Shown: positions 30,468 through 39,086 of the stretch, one piece after another
How positions within the stretch are numbered: position 1 is the first letter of the stretch
Layout of the letters: each line of letters starts with the position of its first letter
Assembly (NCBI GenBank): GCA_964494735.1
Contig: CAZBSD010000016.1
Span: 1-49,038, forward strand
Source of the DNA: PHAA01 sp964494735
GTDB taxonomy: Bacteria; Bacillota; Syntrophomonadia; Syntrophomonadales; Syntrophomonadaceae
Direction: 5' to 3'
DNA: 49,038 bases
Translations under genes and position numbers: made by a program
Notes under the pieces: model-generated
Databases searched by the model: none
What the model saw: the letters and a program-made list of their open reading frames with translations, nothing else
Told to the model about the DNA's origin: nothing

Positions 30468-31681
30468 ACAAAGGTATGCTTTTCGAGATGAGTCTGGCCC
30501 GTCGCTTCCTGGAAGAAAACCGGGCCCAGACGTTCCTGATAATCCTGGGGATAGCCATCGGAGTGGCGGTCATGGTCTTCCTCAGCGCCCTGATCGATGG
30601 TTTGCAGGCCAATCTCATCCAAAAGACAGTAGGCAGTTCCCCCCATATTGTGATCAGCAACGGCGAAAATGCTGCCGCAGATGCGGGCTCCAGTGTGGAT
30701 GGCAACCGGACATTGGTCCAGGATGCTGCCCAGATGAGTATGCGGCCTATTGTCGATTGGCGTAACCTGGTCACCGTGCTGAGGGCTGATGGTCGTATCG
30801 AGACAGTACTGCCGGGTGTGGATGGTTCCGGCTTGATCAGGCGGGGGCAGGTCAGCCGGGCCATATTGCTGAAGGGTTTTGAGCTGGAGCAGGCTGACCG
30901 TATCTATGATATCAGTAATTCCATAATTGCCGGCAATCCTAATCCCTCCGACGGAGCCGTGCTAATAGGCAAGAGTCTGGCCGAAGACCTGAGCATTAGT
31001 GCTGGTGATCCCATACAGTTGGAACTTCCCGGCCGGGAACCCCTGATAGTGATGGTCGACGGCGTGTTCGACCTGGGGGTCGCGGCCATCAACCAGCGCT
31101 GGCTGGTCATGGACCAGCGTCGGGCGGCAGCCTTGCTGGGCACCGGGGATCGGGTCAATAGCATCGAAATACAGGTGTATGATGTTTTGGGAGCAGAGTT
31201 GCTGGCCCGCGAGTGGGGCGCCCGCCTGCCTGATCTGCAGGTGGAGAGTTGGCAGGAGAGCAATGCCTCCCTGTTGGCCGCCCTGAGCAGCCAAAGCAGT
31301 TCCAGTTACACCATCCAGTTTTTCGTATTACTGGCGGTAACCTTGGGGGTAGCCTCGGTATTGGCCATCAGCGCGGTGCAGAAATCCAAGGAGATAGGTA
31401 TACTCAAGGCGATAGGTATACGTACCGGCAGCGTGTCGCGGGTATTTATGCTGCAGGGCCTGGTCCTGGGGAGCCTGGGAACGTTGCTGGGTATCGCTCT
31501 GGGTCTGGCCATGAGCCAGGCGTTTGTGGTTTTTGCCCACCAGGATTACGGTCTGTTGCTGAAGCCAGTTACCACCGCGGTTATAGTCATCACCACCATC
31601 CTGGCCGCCACCTTGTCAGCCTACCTGCCGGCCCGCAAGGTTTCCCGGATAAATCCGATCGAGGTGATTCGCAATGGCTAG
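30464..31681 (+). CDS. MacB/FtsX-type ABC transporter permease
   Basis: The 405-aa protein has one N-terminal membrane helix (TFLIILGIAIGVAVMVFLSA), a ~230-residue extracytoplasmic MacB-PCD-like domain, and three C-terminal helices with the FtsX signature (VQKSKEIGILKAIGIRTGSV, then LPARKVSRINPIEVIRNG). The topology is that of type VII exporters, which transmit force to extracytoplasmic partners or move peptides, lipoproteins or drugs. It overlaps the adaptor gene (4 bases) and the ATPase gene (8 bases), so the three are one operon. Confidence 0.9.
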   Translation: MNKGMLFEMSLARRFLEENRAQTFLIILGIAIGVAVMVFLSALIDGLQANLIQKTVGSSPHIVISNGENAAADAGSSVDGNRTLVQDAAQMSMRPIVDWRNLVTVLRADGRIETVLPGVDGSGLIRRGQVSRAILLKGFELEQADRIYDISNSIIAGNPNPSDGAVLIGKSLAEDLSISAGDPIQLELPGREPLIVMVDGVFDLGVAAINQRWLVMDQRRAAALLGTGDRVNSIEIQVYDVLGAELLAREWGARLPDLQVESWQESNASLLAALSSQSSSSYTIQFFVLLAVTLGVASVLAISAVQKSKEIGILKAIGIRTGSVSRVFMLQGLVLGSLGTLLGIALGLAMSQAFVVFAHQDYGLLLKPVTTAVIVITTILAATLSAYLPARKVSRINPIEVIRNG

Positions 31682-32381
31682 TGGATTGATTCAAGTCACC
31701 GACCTGGTAAAAGATTACGGTCAGGCAGAAGCCCGGACCAGGGTATTGAAAGGAATAAACCTGGAATTTCAATGCGGTGAATTTGCTTCTCTCATCGGTT
31801 CATCGGGATCGGGCAAAAGTACCCTGCTCAACTTAATCGGGGCTTTGGATCGAGCCACCGGCGGTCGGGTAACCATCGACGGAACCGACCTGACCGAGCT
31901 CAATGATGACGAACTGGCATTTTTCCGCAACCGCACCCTGGGTTTCGTATTCCAGTTCCATTTCCTGCTGCCCCAGTTTACGGTGCTCGAAAACATACTC
32001 ATCCCCTACCTGATCCACGCCGGGCGGACCACCCCAGCCGTGGAGATGCGGGCTCTGGAATTGCTGGACCGGGTGGGACTGAGTCATCGCCGCGATAACC
32101 GGGCCAACGCCATATCCGGTGGGGAACAGCAGAGGGTGGCGATAGCCCGGGCTTTGATCAACCAACCGCGGATAATCCTGGCCGACGAACCCACCGGCAA
32201 CCTGGACACAGTCAACACGGAGAAGGTGTTCAGCCTGCTGCGGGAGTTGAACGGCCAATTCTGCACTAGTATGATAATGGTGACCCATGACCGTGAACTG
32301 GCCCGGCGGGGTGATCGGGTAGTGGAGATAAGCGACGGTATGGTTATCAGCGATGTTTCCCAAGGACAGTTCGAGGCCTAG
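31674..32381 (+). CDS. MacB/LolD-type ABC transporter ATPase
   Basis: The 235-aa ATPase has Walker A GSSGSGKST, Q-loop FVFQFHFLLPQFTVLENI, signature ISGGEQQRVAIARAL, Walker B IILADEPTGNLD and the H-loop MIMVTHDREL. The LLNLIGALDRATGG and PTGNLD variants are those of the LolD/MacB/FtsE group. It energises the permease encoded just upstream (8-base overlap). The substrate is unknown; an envelope or toxin/peptide export role is typical for three-part Firmicute systems. Confidence 0.93.
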   Translation: MASGLIQVTDLVKDYGQAEARTRVLKGINLEFQCGEFASLIGSSGSGKSTLLNLIGALDRATGGRVTIDGTDLTELNDDELAFFRNRTLGFVFQFHFLLPQFTVLENILIPYLIHAGRTTPAVEMRALELLDRVGLSHRRDNRANAISGGEQQRVAIARALINQPRIILADEPTGNLDTVNTEKVFSLLRELNGQFCTSMIMVTHDRELARRGDRVVEISDGMVISDVSQGQFEA

Positions 32382-32424
32382 ATCAACCAGTTTGGTTTCG
32401 CCCCTGAGGCAATTGGAATTAAGC

Positions 32425-32433
32425 TGTTATAAT
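32425..32433 (+). promoter_or_regulatory. Extended -10 promoter before the rubrerythrin-like gene
   Basis: TG-T-TATAAT (32425-32433) is a perfect extended -10 element. No good -35 is seen at 16-18 bases. It lies 53 bases before the ATG of the small gene and after the ABC operon. Confidence 0.55.
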
Positions 32434-32486
32434 GTTGTTATCCCAACATATTCCACCTCAATCTAACAGCGAAGGAGTAAAAGGCC

Positions 32487-32675
32487 ATGACTTTGAAAGA
32501 AGCTCTGCAATTATCGATCGAAGCCGAGAAAAATGCCATGGAACGCTATAACAACCTGGCCAAGGAAGTCGAAGACCCCGAGACCAGGTTGATGCTGGAA
32601 CAGATCGCCCGGGAAGAAGCAGGCCACCTTAAGAAACTGAAAGAAAGACTGAAAGCCATCTCCCTATTGGACTGA
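32487..32675 (+). CDS. Mini rubrerythrin/ferritin-like protein
   Basis: The 62-aa product is two helices with the ferritin-like residues E13 (EAEKNAMERYNNLAKEV) and EEAGH (EQIAREEAGHLKKLKERL), half of a rubrerythrin four-helix bundle. It would need to dimerise to make a di-iron site. It lacks the rubredoxin domain. GAAGGAG lies 10 bases before the ATG. The gene ends base-to-base with the convergent unknown gene. Likely roles are peroxide or iron handling; it may instead be only a structural relative. Confidence 0.8.
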   Translation: MTLKEALQLSIEAEKNAMERYNNLAKEVEDPETRLMLEQIAREEAGHLKKLKERLKAISLLD

Positions 32676-34034
32676 TCAATGGGCTGGCGCCGGGGGTTGG
32701 ATCCCCGGGGTCAGGTTGGCGGACCAGGTACCGAGAATGATGGCCAGCAGGATGATGGCCAGGACTATGCCGATTAATATCAGTCTTCGGCGCACATGGG
32801 GATCACCCTGCAAAAATTCGGATAAATAGTGGGTAGCTGCCACAGTGGTGCCCGAGAAGAGGAAAACAAAGATGAACTTGAGCCAGCCGGGAATTACTGC
32901 CGCCGCCACCGGTGCCACATTGGTCCAGATGGAAAGACTGTAGTAGGCCAGAATGATAAACTCGATCAATCCCGCCGCAAACTGGTAAACCAGGCTTTGC
33001 TTCTGCATTTCGAGGTTTATATGCAATAGCTCCCGGATCTGCTCCTGGGTCTCCAGATTGGTGCGGCTGTTCATCACCTGGATTTTGCTCTGGACAACGT
33101 TGATGGCCGCCTGGTAATTCTCCTCCGCCACGACCAAATCTTCATGCAGGTCATACAGATCCCGGACGCGATTATGATAAGCTGCCAGGATGGCGTCCAC
33201 CGCCTCTTTATCCAGCCGCAGAGCCGCTTCGTTCAAGAATTTCCGCTGGGCTCCTTTCAGCATCACTTCCATCCGCCGGATACCATCACTGACCAGCTTT
33301 TTGTCCGATACCAGTTTGGCATAAGCCGTAGCCAGCCCCTCGATTTCGTTTTCCAATTCCTTATTGGCATCCATGGCGGGTTGGTTCATCACCAGCTTGG
33401 TGTGGAGGATGCGGATCAATTGCTGGCTCAAATCCTCCCGCTCGATGCAGATGGTATTGTCGCGGTCACGCAGCACCGCGTTCAACTCGCTGAGGTATAT
33501 CATTTGGGCATGTAGATTAGGCAGACGGCGTCCCAGCAAACCATCGGCCGCCGTATCCCCTGATGGACTGCGGAGAATATAGACGGCCTGACTGTCCCTC
33601 CTGTCTATGGGCAGTTTGACCAGGGGGGCTTCACCAGATGGGTAGGAAGCTGCCCGAATGGGGAGGAAGGGAACGGCGCTCGTCAGGTATTCACCCGGGC
33701 TATGATCCGAACTCACCAATACGGTCAGCTTTCCAACCAGGTCCTCGTTACACAATCCGGATTGGATCTCCCAATCCTGCAAGCTCTTCAAAGCGGCCGT
33801 CCAGTCTCCCTCCACGGCCGGTGTCTTGACCGCCAGAATGGCCATCTTGCCCGAATTATCGGTCAGATGCCAATAGAAGCCCGCCGGGCTGGTGAAATCC
33901 ACAGCGGTTTTGGCGGCCACCTCCGTGAACTCGTTCTGGTTCAGAATGCTGGCCAGGGATTGGTTGGGACCGGCATCGTCCGTCAGGCAATAATAGTATC
34001 GCGCCACAAAACTGGACAAATCCCTCAACTCCAC
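32676..34034 (-). CDS. Unknown coiled-coil membrane protein
   Basis: I do not recognise this 452-aa protein. Residues ~1-200 look like a soluble alpha/beta domain (FTSPAGFYWHLTDNSGKMAI). Residues ~200-345 are long charged helices with coiled-coil character (ELENEIEGLATAYAKLVSDK ...). Three membrane segments follow at about 355-372, 382-402 and 418-437, the last before a Pro-rich tail. The N-terminus therefore faces the cytoplasm. No catalytic motif is apparent. It begins at ATG 34034, and its stop directly abuts the stop of the rubrerythrin-like gene. The domain plan (sensor-like domain, coiled coil, membrane anchor at the C-terminus) suggests a scaffold. Confidence 0.8.
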   Translation of the reverse strand: MELRDLSSFVARYYYCLTDDAGPNQSLASILNQNEFTEVAAKTAVDFTSPAGFYWHLTDNSGKMAILAVKTPAVEGDWTAALKSLQDWEIQSGLCNEDLVGKLTVLVSSDHSPGEYLTSAVPFLPIRAASYPSGEAPLVKLPIDRRDSQAVYILRSPSGDTAADGLLGRRLPNLHAQMIYLSELNAVLRDRDNTICIEREDLSQQLIRILHTKLVMNQPAMDANKELENEIEGLATAYAKLVSDKKLVSDGIRRMEVMLKGAQRKFLNEAALRLDKEAVDAILAAYHNRVRDLYDLHEDLVVAEENYQAAINVVQSKIQVMNSRTNLETQEQIRELLHINLEMQKQSLVYQFAAGLIEFIILAYYSLSIWTNVAPVAAAVIPGWLKFIFVFLFSGTTVAATHYLSEFLQGDPHVRRRLILIGIVLAIILLAIILGTWSANLTPGIQPPAPAH

Positions 34035-34260
34035 ATTATCAATTTATGTATAATACGATAATAATTGGCCGGGGCAGATATGGCAAACTGAAATTAGATC
34101 TGGATTTGGCTTACCCGCCGATCTGGGTGCCAGGTGGGGTGGTGCTTATATTTGGTCTTGACGGGACTGCTGCAATAAAAGAAAATGAAAATTGGTCGAA
34201 GAAAGTCGCGGGGGGTATATCTCCCCGGCTGATACCTGCATGGGTCCGGGAGGTTGGGAA

Positions 34261-35316
34261 TTGAAAAGAAAGGTCATCGAAGGCAGGAACCTGGCTAAGG
34301 AATTTTCCGGGCAGCGCGTGGTGGATGATTTCAACTTCTGCGTTTGGTCGGAAGATTTTCTGACCATATTGGGGCCCAGCGGTTGCGGCAAGACCACCTT
34401 GCTGCGAATGATCGGCGGTTTCGAAATGCCTACCCAAGGTGACATCCTTTTTGAAGATAAAATCATCACCTCAGTGCCTCCCTATCAAAGGCCCATCAAC
34501 ACTGTTTTCCAGAAGTATGCCCTTTTCCCCCATATGGATGTCTACGAGAACATCGCCTTCGGATTGCGGCTGAAAAAGACTGGTGAACAGGAGATTCAGA
34601 AACGGGTAGGGCGGATGCTTGAACTCGTCAATCTCAGTGGTTTTGAAAGACGGGCAGTAGACTCTCTGAGTGGCGGGCAACAGCAACGGGTAGCCATCGC
34701 CCGGGCTTTGGTCAACGAACCAAAAGTGCTGCTGCTCGATGAACCACTGGGGGCTTTAGATCTGAAACTTAGAAAAGAGATGCAGGTGGAGCTTAAGTAC
34801 ATGCAGCAGGAACTGGGCATCACCTTCATCTATGTTACTCATGACCAGGAAGAAGCTCTCACCATGTCCAACCAGATCATCGTGATGAACCAGGGACGGA
34901 TAGAACAGTACGGTACCCCGGTCAATATCTACAACGAGCCGGTCAACGCCTTTGTGGCCGACTTTATCGGCGAGAGCAATATCCTGGATGGGATCATGTA
35001 CGGAGACTATGACGTTGGCTTTGCCGGTCAGCGTTTCCGCTGCGTCGACACCGGTTTTGGCAGGGAACAACCGGTCGAGGTGGTCATCCGACCCGAGGAT
35101 ATCAAGATCGTTCCCCCGGATGAAGGGATGCTGCGGGGGATAGTCGATTCGATAGTGTTTAAAGGGGTCCACTACGAGATAGTGGTCCTTGAAGATAACC
35201 GCCAATGGCTGATCCACAGCACCTTAAGCGCCCCCGAGGACACTGAGGTGGGGATACGTTTCGGTCCCGATGATATACACATCATGAAGAAACAGGAGCG
35301 GCGGGGAGATGCTTAG
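34261..35316 (+). CDS. potA: Spermidine/putrescine ABC transporter ATPase PotA
   Basis: The 351-aa ATPase has Walker A GPSGCGKTT, Q-loop TVFQKYALFPHMDVYENIAF, signature LSGGQQQRVAIARALV, Walker B VLLLDEPLGALD and H-loop IYVTHDQEEA, plus a C-terminal TOBE regulatory domain (EVVIRPEDIKIVPP). The order potA-potB-potC-potD downstream fixes the function as polyamine import. TTG at 34261 is the best start because GGGAGG lies 7 bases upstream; a longer frame from 34192 does not resemble the family. It overlaps potB by 8 bases. Confidence 0.93.
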   Translation: MKRKVIEGRNLAKEFSGQRVVDDFNFCVWSEDFLTILGPSGCGKTTLLRMIGGFEMPTQGDILFEDKIITSVPPYQRPINTVFQKYALFPHMDVYENIAFGLRLKKTGEQEIQKRVGRMLELVNLSGFERRAVDSLSGGQQQRVAIARALVNEPKVLLLDEPLGALDLKLRKEMQVELKYMQQELGITFIYVTHDQEEALTMSNQIIVMNQGRIEQYGTPVNIYNEPVNAFVADFIGESNILDGIMYGDYDVGFAGQRFRCVDTGFGREQPVEVVIRPEDIKIVPPDEGMLRGIVDSIVFKGVHYEIVVLEDNRQWLIHSTLSAPEDTEVGIRFGPDDIHIMKKQERRGDA

Positions 35317-36133
35317 GCGATTCAGCACCGCACCATACCTGCTGTGGAGTATCTTGTTCATCCTGGTCCCGTTGTTTATGGTCCTCTTCTACAGTCTTTT
35401 TGCATCCACTGCCAGCGGCTACGTGCTCAACCCGGCTGGATATCGCAAATTCATGGACCCTCTCTACCTGGAAGTGTTGTGGCGTTCGGTGGTCATCGCG
35501 GTCAAATCGACTGTGCTATGTCTGCTGGTGGGCTATCCGCTGGCTTTGATACTGTCCCGCATGGCGCCGCGGTGGCAGAAGACCCTGGTGATGCTGATCA
35601 TCTTGCCGATGTGGATGAATTTCCTATTGCGTACTTATGCCTGGATCCCCATCCTGGGGCGCAACGGTCTCATCAACACCATCCTGGGTTCCCTGGGGGT
35701 GGCTCCGCTCAACCTGCTTTTCAATGAGAACGCGGTCTTGCTGGGGATGGTCTACAATTTCCTGCCTTTCATGGTCTTGCCCATCTATACCGTATTGATG
35801 AAGATCGACCGCCACCTTATCGAAGCGGCCGAGGATCTGGGCGCCGATCGGATGGTGGTCTTCCGGCGGATAATATTGCCGCTCTCAATACCTGGTCTTA
35901 TATCCGGGATAATGATGGTCTTCATGCCGGCGGTCAGCACCTTCGTGATCTCCGATCTGCTGGGAGGTTCCCAGATCACCCTTATCGGCAACCTTATCAA
36001 AGACCAATTCCAGACCGTCTATGATTGGAATTTCGGCTCGGCCATCTCCATGATACTGATGGTCATCATTCTCTTGTCCATGGGCATCCTCAACCGTTAT
36101 GACAAACGTGCCGGGGAGGTGAACATGGGGTGA
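35309..36133 (+). CDS. potB: Polyamine ABC transporter permease PotB
   Basis: The 274-aa integral membrane protein has six predicted helices and the binding-protein-dependent permease EAA loop (LIEAAEDLGADRMVVFRRII LPLS region). The motifs MWMNFLLRTYAWIPILGRNG and YNFLPFMVLPIYTVLMKID are typical for PotB. Its start overlaps potA and its stop overlaps the potC start, so the operon is tightly coupled. It forms the heterodimeric channel with PotC. Confidence 0.92.
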   Translation: MLRRFSTAPYLLWSILFILVPLFMVLFYSLFASTASGYVLNPAGYRKFMDPLYLEVLWRSVVIAVKSTVLCLLVGYPLALILSRMAPRWQKTLVMLIILPMWMNFLLRTYAWIPILGRNGLINTILGSLGVAPLNLLFNENAVLLGMVYNFLPFMVLPIYTVLMKIDRHLIEAAEDLGADRMVVFRRIILPLSIPGLISGIMMVFMPAVSTFVISDLLGGSQITLIGNLIKDQFQTVYDWNFGSAISMILMVIILLSMGILNRYDKRAGEVNMG

Positions 36134-36954
36134 GCAAGCAGATGCAGAGGATTTATGTATTCCTGGTTTTGTTGTTTCTCTATGCCCCCATCGTGGTATT
36201 GATCGTATTCTCTTTCAATGCCTCCAAATCCACAGCCAACTGGGCTGGTTTCTCACTGGAATGGTACGCGGCGCTGTTCCGGGACCGGCAGATAATGAAG
36301 GCCCTTTACTACACCCTCACCATCGCGGTTACGGCTTCAGTGGCAGCCACGGTGATCGGTACCATGGCCGCCTGGGGAATAACCAATATGAGAGCCTGGC
36401 CTAAAAGGGCTACTTTGGCGTTGAACAATATTCCCATCCTGAATCCGGATATCGTGACCGGCATAGCGCTGTTGTCCATGTTTACCTTTATAAACATGCC
36501 GCTTGGATTCGTAACCATGCTGCTGGCTCATATCACCTTCGCCACCCCCTTTGTGATCCTGTCAGTATTGCCCAAGTTCAGGCAACTGCCCCAGGACATA
36601 CTGGAGGCGGCTATGGACTTGGGGGCCACTCCGGCCTATGCTTTCTTCAAGGTGATCCTCCCCGAGATAATGCCGGGCATAGTGACTGGTTTTCTGATCG
36701 CCTTCACCCTTTCGGTGGATGATTTCGTCATCAGTTTCTTTACCACCGGGGGAGGCGTTACTAATTTATCTATTGAGATATATTCCATGGCACGGCGCGG
36801 AATCAAGCCAACCATCAATGCTCTTTCCACGCTTATGTTTGTAACCGTACTGGTGATGATGCTGATAATAAACCTGCGGATGGACAGGGATGCCTCCGGC
36901 AAACAGCAGGGGGAAAGGGCTTTCCTGCCCGGTCCGGGAGCGGGGAGTGGCTAA
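36130..36954 (+). CDS. potC: Polyamine ABC transporter permease PotC
   Basis: The 274-aa membrane protein has six helices and the EAA loop ILEAAMDLGATPAYAFFKVI. FSFNASKSTANWAGFSLEWY and the segment TLSVDDFVISFFTTGGGVTN are PotC hallmarks. The start is GTG, overlapping the potB stop. A 147-base gap separates it from potD; no terminator is obvious there. Confidence 0.92.
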   Translation: MSKQMQRIYVFLVLLFLYAPIVVLIVFSFNASKSTANWAGFSLEWYAALFRDRQIMKALYYTLTIAVTASVAATVIGTMAAWGITNMRAWPKRATLALNNIPILNPDIVTGIALLSMFTFINMPLGFVTMLLAHITFATPFVILSVLPKFRQLPQDILEAAMDLGATPAYAFFKVILPEIMPGIVTGFLIAFTLSVDDFVISFFTTGGGVTNLSIEIYSMARRGIKPTINALSTLMFVTVLVMMLIINLRMDRDASGKQQGERAFLPGPGAGSG

Positions 36955-37101
36955 GAATATATTGGGACAGCCATCCAAACCATCATAAGATGTGTTAAAA
37001 TCAAGCAGGAAAAAGGTTGAGCGGCTAGTCCTGAGCCCGTTGGGAAACTCGATTGGAACGGGGCTGGACCAAGCGCAACCCTATTTTCTGGGGCAAGAAC
37101 A

Positions 37102-38184
37102 ATGAGGGGATGTGGAACTGGATTGAAAAAGACTTTGACAATGGTATTGATCATGGTGTTTTCCTTGGGTATCTTGAGCGGATGCGGCCCGGCCAAACAA
37201 GCTGACCAACCGCAGGAGTCAGCCAAACTGTACGTCTATAACTGGGGCGACTATATCGACGAGACCATAGTGGCCGATTTCGAAAAAGAATTCAATTGTG
37301 AGGTCATCTACGACGAGTATGCTACCAATGAGGATATGTACGTTAAAATCAAGCAGGGCGGAACCAAATATGACATAGCCGTCCCTTCCGACTATATGAT
37401 AGAGAAGATGATCCGGGAAGACATGCTGGAACCGATCGACCTGGCCAAGATAACCAACTTCAGCAAGATCAACGCTCGGTTTAAAAACCTGGCGTTCGAC
37501 CCCGGCAACAGATATTCGGTCCCATATATGTGGGGTACCATGGGCATTATCTATAATACCAGCATGATCGAGGATGAGATCGACAGTTGGGATGCGCTGT
37601 GGGACAAGAAATACGCCAAGCAGATATTGATGATCGACAGCCAGCGCGAAACCCTGGCCGTAACTTTGAAGAAGAGCGGCTATTCCATGAACTCGACCGA
37701 TCCGGCCGAACTGGAAACGGCCAAAAAAGCTCTCCTGCAGCAGAAGCCCTTGGTGCTGGCTTATGCCGGTGACAACTACAAAGACATGATGATCGGCGGG
37801 GAAGCGGCCATGGCGGTTGCCTGGTCGGGTGATGCGGTGTTCATGATGGAGGAGAACGAAGACCTGACCTATGTGGTGCCCAAAGAGGGCAGCAATCTGT
37901 GGTTTGACAACATGATTATCCCCAAAGGAGCCAAAAATATAGCCCTGGCCCATAAGTTCATCGATTTTATGACCCGCCCCGATATCGGCAAACGCAATGT
38001 CGAATATATTGGTTACTCGACTCCCAACACCGAGACCCTGGCCCTGCTCTCTCCAGATATATCCGGCGACACGTCGGCCTACCCGAAGGAGGAGGTTCTG
38101 GCCAAGTGCGAGGTATTCGTCGATCCCGGTACTGCCATAGAGCTTTACAACCGCATCTGGACCGAGGTCAAATCGGCTAAATAA
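37102..38184 (+). CDS. potD: Polyamine-binding lipoprotein PotD
   Basis: The 360-aa protein has a lipoprotein signal (TMVLIMVFSLGILSGCG, lipobox LSGC) and the spermidine/putrescine-binding fold: KLYVYNWGDYIDETIVADFE, YDIAVPSDYMIEKMIREDML, PYMWGTMGIIYN, AMAVAWSGDAVFMMEE, LWFDNMIIPKGAKN. It captures polyamines outside the membrane for PotBC. ATG 37102 is listed; TTG at 37123 would give a more usual short signal peptide (LKKTLT...). It is followed by a strong terminator. Confidence 0.93.
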   Translation: MRGCGTGLKKTLTMVLIMVFSLGILSGCGPAKQADQPQESAKLYVYNWGDYIDETIVADFEKEFNCEVIYDEYATNEDMYVKIKQGGTKYDIAVPSDYMIEKMIREDMLEPIDLAKITNFSKINARFKNLAFDPGNRYSVPYMWGTMGIIYNTSMIEDEIDSWDALWDKKYAKQILMIDSQRETLAVTLKKSGYSMNSTDPAELETAKKALLQQKPLVLAYAGDNYKDMMIGGEAAMAVAWSGDAVFMMEENEDLTYVVPKEGSNLWFDNMIIPKGAKNIALAHKFIDFMTRPDIGKRNVEYIGYSTPNTETLALLSPDISGDTSAYPKEEVLAKCEVFVDPGTAIELYNRIWTEVKSAK

Positions 38185-38203
38185 TCTTATCGATCGGCAT
38201 TTG

Positions 38204-38240
38204 ACCCACCCTTGCAATGACCAAACAGGGGTGGGTTTAT
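38204..38240 (+). terminator. Terminator of the pot operon
   Basis: ACCCACCC (38204-38211) pairs with GGGTGGGT (38229-38236), followed by TTAT. It closes the potABCD transcript. Confidence 0.7.
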
Positions 38241-38344
38241 ACTTGTCACCTATTGACCGGAAATATGCAGAAACTATGAAATCTTGGTAACACTCCCGTA
38301 GCCCATGACTTTGCGGCTGGGGTTCTAAAGAAAGACCAGCTGGC

Positions 38345-38372
38345 TTGATTATGGTTAGGGCGATGATAAACT
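38345..38372 (+). promoter_or_regulatory. Possible promoter of the ybaK-type gene
   Basis: TTGATT (38345-38350), a 16-base spacer and TAAACT (38367-38372) form a plausible sigma-A promoter 40 bases before the ATG. It is not a close consensus match. Confidence 0.35.
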
Positions 38373-38411
38373 AGGGACGGGGATCAATGGAAAGAAAAGC
38401 GAGGGTTAATT

Positions 38412-38903
38412 ATGGCAATCACAGAGGTCCGCGAATATTTTCGGCAGCGGGGAAGGGAGAAGGACATATTGGAGTTCGATATCTCCAGCGCTACGGTGGA
38501 ATTGGCTTCGCGAGCGCTGGATATCGAGCCGGCCCGGATAGCCAAGACTTTGTCCTTCCAAGATGAAGCAGGAGCCATGCTGGTGGTGGCGGCCGGAGAC
38601 GCCAAAGTCGACAGCAGCAGGTTCAAGGCGGAGTTTGGCTTCAAGGCCAGGATGTTGAAAGCGGAAGAGGTATTGGAATACACCGGGCATGCGGTGGGCG
38701 GAGTCTGCCCCTTTGGATTAAAGGATCAGCTGCCGGTCTACCTGGATATATCACTGCAAAGGTTTGAGTCGGTTTTCCCGGCCTGCGGGAGCGGCAATTC
38801 GGCCATCAAGCTGACCCTCCCCGAACTCGAAGAGTTTTCCTCCAGCCGGCGCTGGATAGACGTCTGCAAGAACTGGCAGACGGCCCAAAAAGCATGCAGT
38901 TAG
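38412..38903 (+). CDS. YbaK/EbsC-type aminoacyl-tRNA deacylase
   Basis: The 163-aa single-domain protein matches the YbaK/ProX editing fold: ARIAKTLSFQDEAGAMLVVA (catalytic-type Lys in IAKTL), the glycine loop HAVGGVCPFGLKDQLPVYLD, and the C-terminal GSGNSAIKLTLPELEEF. These enzymes hydrolyse mischarged tRNAs such as Cys- or Ala-tRNA(Pro). Substrate specificity cannot be decided. It appears to be a single-gene unit. Confidence 0.9.
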   Translation: MAITEVREYFRQRGREKDILEFDISSATVELASRALDIEPARIAKTLSFQDEAGAMLVVAAGDAKVDSSRFKAEFGFKARMLKAEEVLEYTGHAVGGVCPFGLKDQLPVYLDISLQRFESVFPACGSGNSAIKLTLPELEEFSSSRRWIDVCKNWQTAQKACS

Positions 38904-39086
38904 AAGGAGCATGATCCATTGCTCATAACCAGCTGGCCATGCTGGGATTATAGCCGGGCTTGGCAAAAAGGCCAGCCCCATTCAATCACGGGAACAGGAA
39001 TACAACAAAAAAGGCTGTTGGTGTTGTATTATTAAGTAGGCGGCAGGCAACAATCGGAATGAATATCTATTAAGGGAGTAATTACT

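Noticed and set aside
37219..38217. 332-codon minus-strand frame opposite potD
   Set aside because: Shadow of potD, which has a lipoprotein signal and full family pattern.
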